Source of the DNA: Candidatus Berkelbacteria bacterium
Lineage (GTDB): Bacteria; Patescibacteriota; UBA1384; 2-12-FULL-50-11
DNA: 32,057 nt
Reading direction: 5' to 3'
Assembly: GCA_024654065.1 (NCBI GenBank)
Contig: JANLIQ010000047.1
Location: 1-32,057, forward strand
Shown in pieces: positions 28,658 to 32,057 of this stretch. The position numbers and the translations under genes were made by a program. The notes below the pieces were generated by a model. It worked only from the letters and a program-made list of their open reading frames with translations. It ran no database searches and had not been told where the DNA came from. The number at the start of each line of letters is the position of its first letter. The first letter of the stretch is position 1.

Positions 28658-29575
28658 ATGAGCACGGTGATCAGCGTAAAAAACTTGGTAAAGCGTTACG
28701 GTAAGCTTTCTGCCGTCGATGGTATTTCGTTTGAAGTGCAAAAAGGTGAGGTTTTTGGATTGCTGGGCGAAAATGGGGCTGGTAAAACAACTACACTAGA
28801 GATTATCGAAGGCCTACGCCAACTAACTAAAGGTACCGTAAAAGTTCTGGGACACGACGTAGCGACTGAAATGAGCTCCGTCAAGTCTAAGATTGGTGTT
28901 CAGCTTCAGTCCTCGGCTTACTATAGCTACCTCACCCTAAAGGAGATATTAGAATTGTTTGGTAGCTTCTATCCAAAAAGCCTAGAGGCAGGGAAACTTC
29001 TTAAATCTGTTAATCTCGAAGATAAGGCCAGCTCTTTTGTTGGTGCTCTTTCTGGTGGTCAACGACAAAGATTTTCAATTGTTGCTTCTCTCGTTAACGA
29101 CCCCCAAATAGTTTTCTTAGATGAGCCAACAACTGGCTTAGATCCGCTCGCTAGACGAAATCTCTGGGAGTTAATAACTCAAATTAAATCTCAAGGAAAG
29201 ACTATTATGCTTACGACGCATTACATGGAAGAGGCAGAGCTACTTTGTGACAGAGTAGCAATCATGGACAAAGGTAAAATTGTTGCCTTAGATAAAACCC
29301 ATAAGTTAGTTGAGAGGGCAAGTAAACCGTTCAAAATTAGCTTTATCTCCCCTAAGGCAGAGGGTATTGCACCTAAGTTAAGGAAGATTGGCACCCTGAC
29401 TGAGCTTGGTGGGAAGTCTGATCACTTTGAGCTTACGCTATCTACCCAAGCAAATCTCCATCGAGCATTAGACTTAATTCGCCCTCTTAATCCCGATTCC
29501 TTAACCGTTTCGCGAGCCTCACTTGAGGATGTATTTATTGAAAAAACTGGTCGTAATATTACCGAGGAAGGTTAG
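28658..29575 (+). CDS. ABC transporter ATP-binding protein (ABC-2 type exporter)
   Basis: This 305-residue ATPase has Walker A (GENGAGKTT), a Q-loop, the signature LSGGQRQRFSI, Walker B (IVFLDEPTTGLD) and the switch histidine (TTHYMEEAE). The C-terminal ~85 residues form the accessory domain common in CcmA/drug-exporter ATPases. It energises the permease encoded directly downstream, the stop codon being followed immediately by the next ATG. Exported substrate unknown; drug, lipid or polysaccharide are typical for this class. Confidence 0.95.
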   Translation: MSTVISVKNLVKRYGKLSAVDGISFEVQKGEVFGLLGENGAGKTTTLEIIEGLRQLTKGTVKVLGHDVATEMSSVKSKIGVQLQSSAYYSYLTLKEILELFGSFYPKSLEAGKLLKSVNLEDKASSFVGALSGGQRQRFSIVASLVNDPQIVFLDEPTTGLDPLARRNLWELITQIKSQGKTIMLTTHYMEEAELLCDRVAIMDKGKIVALDKTHKLVERASKPFKISFISPKAEGIAPKLRKIGTLTELGGKSDHFELTLSTQANLHRALDLIRPLNPDSLTVSRASLEDVFIEKTGRNITEEG

Positions 29576-30652
29576 ATGAAACTATTTATTGCTAATTTGA
29601 AGATGCTTTCTCGTAACAAACAGCTTCTATTTTGGAGTTTAGCTTTCCCGCTTATCTTTACCGCTATCTTTGGATTATTTTTTGGTAAAGATATTACAGC
29701 CGGTAATGTAATTTTAATTAACGAGAGTAAAAGTGAGCTTGCGACAACACTAGAAAAAACTTTTACGGATACGAATCTGTTTAAGGTTCGTAAAGAAACC
29801 GATGTTGAGGTTGCAAAAAAACTGTTAAAGAAAAACCAAGCTAGTTCAATTGTTGTTGTTCCGGCTACTTTTGGTGATGTGTCACCCGAAGCAAGTAAGA
29901 CTGTGACAGTTCTTTACGACCCAGCAAGCCAACAAGCTGGCTCAATTGTTATAAGTTTCGTGGATAAAGTTCTTACAGGCGTTAACTACCAACTTCAAAA
30001 CGCTAAACCGATATATGGAGTGACTGGAGAAAAAACAACTTCTGGTTCATTTAGTTATTTTAGTTTTGTTCTAATAGGTCTTATTGGTATGGCATTAATG
30101 AACTCTAATGTTCAGAGTTTAGCGATAAATATGGCGCGGTACCGTGAAGATAAAATCCTCAAGCGTATTACCACCACTCCACTTCCCACCTGGCAGTTTA
30201 TCTTAGCGGAAGTTGCTTCCCATTTAGTTTTAAATATCTTACAGGTTGGCCTAGTTATAGCAATTGGGGTTTACGTGTTTGGAGGTAGTGTCGGTGGGCA
30301 TGTCGCCTTACTGTTTGCGCTGTCTCTTCTAGGAGCTGTTCTTTTCCAGCTGATTGGTTTTGTTATTGCCAGTGCTACGAAGTCTGCCAGTGCGGCCGAG
30401 GGAATGTCGACAGCTATTACTGTACCGATGATGTTTCTCTCAGGAGTATTTTTCCCAATAGATCAGCTACCAAAATGGTTGTTCTCTGTTGTTCAGTACC
30501 TACCACTCTCGCCGTTACTGCGAATGATGCGTGAAGGAGCGCTCGAAAACCTTTCGCCCTGGAGTACACCGCAAAACTTTATTATTGTTCTGGCCTGGAT
30601 TGTAGCTGCGTTACTGTTTGCCATCCGTCGCTTCCGACTGACTGAGGAGTAG
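29576..30652 (+). CDS. ABC-2 type transporter permease
   Basis: This 358-residue permease has one N-terminal helix (about 19-39), a soluble extracytoplasmic region (about 40-155), then five hydrophobic segments to the C-terminus. The ABC-2 motif region PMMFLSGVFFPIDQLPKWL is clear near residue 285. A cytoplasmic coupling sequence (NMARYREDKILKRITTTPLPTWQF) follows the second helix. It forms the membrane part of the exporter with the ATPase upstream, probably as a homodimer. Confidence 0.94.
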   Translation: MKLFIANLKMLSRNKQLLFWSLAFPLIFTAIFGLFFGKDITAGNVILINESKSELATTLEKTFTDTNLFKVRKETDVEVAKKLLKKNQASSIVVVPATFGDVSPEASKTVTVLYDPASQQAGSIVISFVDKVLTGVNYQLQNAKPIYGVTGEKTTSGSFSYFSFVLIGLIGMALMNSNVQSLAINMARYREDKILKRITTTPLPTWQFILAEVASHLVLNILQVGLVIAIGVYVFGGSVGGHVALLFALSLLGAVLFQLIGFVIASATKSASAAEGMSTAITVPMMFLSGVFFPIDQLPKWLFSVVQYLPLSPLLRMMREGALENLSPWSTPQNFIIVLAWIVAALLFAIRRFRLTEE

Positions 30653-30696
30653 GGCGTTTAGCAGAGTTTAGCACCAGATCTTATTAGGACCTTATC

Positions 30697-30724
30697 TTGA
30701 CTGGTGTAACGCTTTTGTTACACT
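30697..30724 (+). promoter_or_regulatory. Promoter and palindromic operator of the RelB/RelE-type pair
   Basis: TTGACT at 30697-30702, a 16-base spacer and TACACT at 30719-30724, 7 bases before the ATG at 30732. Between and overlapping the hexamers lies a perfect inverted repeat GTGTAAC-N6-GTTACAC (30704-30723). Such a site within a promoter is expected for self-repression by a ribbon-helix-helix antitoxin. Confidence 0.75.
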
Positions 30725-30731
30725 TTGGTTC

Positions 30732-30953
30732 ATGGCTACAACTAAGACTCGTATCAACATCACAGCCGAGCCAGAGATTGAAGCGGCTCTGAAAAATGCT
30801 GCTAAGCGCGACAAAGTTCCCTTAGCAACTAAGGCCGCCCAGCTTCTGGCGATCGGCTTAGAATTGGAGGAAGATATCGCCCTGGCGGCAATCGCCGATG
30901 AGCGTAGCAAGACTCCAAGAGGGGAATATATTCCTCATGATCAAGTCTGGTGA
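30732..30953 (+). CDS. RelB-type ribbon-helix-helix antitoxin
   Basis: This 73-residue protein begins with KTRINITAEPEIEAALKNAAKRDKVPLATKAAQLLAIGLELEEDIAL, the ribbon-helix-helix pattern of antitoxins: a polar beta strand then two helices. The C-terminal tail (ADERSKTPRGEYIPHDQVW) likely wraps around the toxin. It overlaps the toxin gene by 17 bases. The palindrome in its promoter is a suitable operator. Confidence 0.88.
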   Translation: MATTKTRINITAEPEIEAALKNAAKRDKVPLATKAAQLLAIGLELEEDIALAAIADERSKTPRGEYIPHDQVW

Positions 30954-31221
30954 CAATCTCTTCTTTCACCCTTTGGTAGTAAGGACAGATATACCTAAAC
31001 TTGGTGAGGATATCCGCCGACAAATTAAGACGGCCTTGGAAACAAAATTAGCACGTCATCCGGAGACATTCGGTTTACCGCTCCGAGGAATACTGAAGAA
31101 ATACTGGAAACTGCGCGTTGGAAATTACCGCATCGTCTACCAAATAGAAAAAAATAAAATATATATCGTTGCAATTGCCCACCGCAAAGAGGTTTACAAC
31201 ATCAGCACAAGACGGATATAG
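30937..31221 (+). CDS. RelE/ParE-family toxin
   Basis: This 94-residue protein has the RelE fold: a charged helix pair (IPKLGEDIRRQIKTALETKLARHPE), then GLPLRGILKKYWKLRVGNYRIVYQIEKNKIYIVAIAHRKEVY. The LRVGNYRIVYQI and IVAIAHRKEVY strands are the RelE/mRNA-interferase signature. The ATG at 30937 was chosen because upstream residues do not belong to the fold. Such toxins cut mRNA on the ribosome or, in ParE members, poison gyrase; this one fits the RelE type better. Confidence 0.9.
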   Translation: MIKSGDNLFFHPLVVRTDIPKLGEDIRRQIKTALETKLARHPETFGLPLRGILKKYWKLRVGNYRIVYQIEKNKIYIVAIAHRKEVYNISTRRI

Positions 31222-31313
31222 CTAGACATCAGTGCGTGCCCTCACGGAGAGTAGCGATTGCTGTTACAACAGGTTTGCGCTAAACTAGTTTAAGCACCTT
31301 ACATTTTTTATAT

Positions 31314-31623
31314 TCTGGGGTAGCTCAGTGGTAGAGCGGTCGACTGTCAGATTGGCAGCCCGGTCGAGAAATCGATCGGTGATAATTGGGAGAATTGCGG
31401 GAAACCTAATCGAAAGAATGGCAATCCGCAGCCGAGCCCGAAAGGGAAGGTTCAGAGACTACCTACTTTTTCAAGAAGTAGGGTATCGGATTAAGTTCGA
31501 TATTAGCACCCAATACCTAAATTCACCGTTAGGTGGACATGGTAATGAGATAGTCCGCTCCACTAAGAAATTAGTGGGTAACGTGTAATCGATTGGTCGT
31601 GGGTTCGAATCCCACCCCCAGAG
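31314..31623 (+). tRNA. tRNA-Asn (GUU), interrupted by a group I intron
   Basis: The exons at 31314-31347 and 31586-31623 join to a 72-base tRNA. Acceptor TCTGGGG pairs with CCCCAGA, discriminator G31623. D stem GCTC/GAGC, anticodon stem GTCGA/TCGAT, T arm GTGGG/CCCAC with loop TTCGAAT. The spliced anticodon loop is CTGTTAA, giving GUU. The intron lies between the second and third anticodon bases (after position 35). U1 and discriminator G match bacterial tRNA-Asn. CCA is not encoded. This is the sole copy seen, so splicing is required for its use. Confidence 0.92.
31348..31585 (+). ncRNA. Group I self-splicing intron (IC3-like) in tRNA-Asn
   Basis: The 238-base intron has no plausible protein gene. 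P1 is exon CTGT plus C against GGCAG, with the expected U-G at the 5' splice site. The core is clear: GGGAAACC and GGCAATCCGCAGCC (P4-P6 region), TTCAGAGACTA (31451-31461) and GATAGTCC (P7), and a P8 hairpin CCTACTT/AAGTAGG. It ends in G before the 3' exon. Sequence style resembles introns of cyanobacterial tRNA-Leu and other bacterial tRNAs. Confidence 0.93.
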
Positions 31624-31659
31624 CAAGAAAGTGTCTAGAATAGAATCAGGATTGAATTC

Positions 31660-32057
31660 ATGAAGCGAAGTATTAACGTTCTATTAGAGCTGGGCGGTCA
31701 AAAATACAAATTTTTAAAGATAAGCGCCACAGCCAAAAACCCAAGTTATTATATTCACGATCACATCATGGGAGACGATGTTCCGTTTATGGTAAGTGAG
31801 CCCATAACTATCTTGAAGAAGAAGGGAATAATCTCAACAGAAGGTATCCCACGGCGTAGGGTTGACGGGAAAAACTGTCACCACCACATATCTCTTCACC
31901 CAAATCGTATTTACCTGAAAAAGAAGTCTCGCGAAGACAACACGGAAGAGCACTTAATTACTGAATTTAATCCCCAGCCCTTTAGCACCTTGGGGAGTAG
32001 ACTCGTTTGTATTATTACGCCCGCTCCCATTCCTGATCTACCAATTCATGCTACTAC
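31660..32057 (+). CDS. Unknown protein, runs off the window
   Basis: A reading frame begins at ATG 31660 and stays open to the end (132 codons). The visible part is basic and beta-rich without a signal peptide: ELGGQKYKFLKISATAKNPS, YYIHDHIMGDDVPF, EPITILKKKG, KNCHHHISLHPNRIYLKKK. Several histidines (CHHHISLH) could bind metal or nucleic acid. An AGG lies 9 bases before the ATG. No family is recognised; the C-terminus is missing. Confidence 0.65.
   Translation, partial: MKRSINVLLELGGQKYKFLKISATAKNPSYYIHDHIMGDDVPFMVSEPITILKKKGIISTEGIPRRRVDGKNCHHHISLHPNRIYLKKKSREDNTEEHLITEFNPQPFSTLGSRLVCIITPAPIPDLPIHAT

Noticed and set aside
31328..31588. 86-codon ORF across the intron-containing tRNA-Asn
   Set aside because: It overlaps both tRNA exons and the structured intron core, lacks endonuclease motifs and is composed of basic low-information sequence.
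1..32057. Recoding of TGA as glycine, as in some Patescibacteria lineages
   Set aside because: TGA ends many genes at positions expected from family length, and intact proteins lack internal TGA.
1..32057. CRISPR arrays, insertion sequences, rRNA genes or replication origin
   Set aside because: No regular spaced repeats, DDE transposase, rRNA sequence or DnaA-box cluster was seen on reading.

Overview
The window looks like a chromosomal segment of a Patescibacteria (Candidate Phyla Radiation) bacterium using the standard bacterial code: TGA is a normal stop in many genes. This assignment is inferred from gene style (very tight packing, stop codons shared between convergent genes, many small membrane proteins, tRNAs without encoded CCA, an intron-containing tRNA, an intein, a serine-recombinase element in a tRNA) and not from a marker gene. 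Many genes have a -10 hexamer only 5-9 bases before the start codon, implying largely leaderless transcription.

Layout. 1-3.6 kb: DUF192 protein, ZIP metal transporter, alkyltransferase-like protein, small membrane protein, tRNA-Gly, a DUF433/DUF5615 toxin-antitoxin pair, a NUDIX hydrolase and a small anchored protein. 3.6-9.2 kb (minus strand): lepA, a 48-residue tail-anchored protein, murJ, then a cohesin-domain membrane protein overlapping a dockerin-domain membrane protein. 9.3-11.7 kb: a DUF2207 membrane protein, then a PEP-CTERM protein gene of foreign appearance with its own terminator. 11.8-16.1 kb: a possible nuclease-fold protein, signal peptidase I and ftsH in one minus-strand operon; ftsH carries a 434-residue intein with a LAGLIDADG endonuclease.

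16.1-20.74 kb: a 4.63-kb integrative element in the 3' end of a tRNA-Met gene, bounded by the 8-bp repeat CTACGAGA. It encodes a large serine recombinase, a terminase-small-subunit/HTH-like protein, a membrane protein, an Xre-type regulator, a protein with a HEPN-like R-x4-H motif and a 52-residue protein. attP appears to lie inside the recombinase gene. The integrated copy is cut short by tRNA sequence, and its true last 47 codons lie start-less and in frame at the far end of the element. Removing the element in silico restores both the full recombinase (596 residues, on the circle) and a tRNA-Met followed directly by its terminator (on the chromosome). Four copies of AGTTCGAGA surround the reconstructed attP.

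20.8-32 kb: a second tRNA-Met, an FtsB/DivIC-like protein, a large lamin-tail-domain surface protein with a leader ORF, tRNA-Ile(UAU) followed after one base by the ddl start codon, an L,D-transpeptidase, a CsoR-like regulator, a metallo-beta-lactamase/beta-CASP protein with a LOG-family partner, an ABC exporter, a RelB/RelE-type pair, a tRNA-Asn split inside its anticodon by a group I intron, and a gene running off the end. Cell-wall genes (murJ, ddl, L,D-transpeptidase, FtsB-like) and surface proteins dominate the core; mobile or selfish insertions (integrative element, intein, group I intron) interrupt conserved genes.
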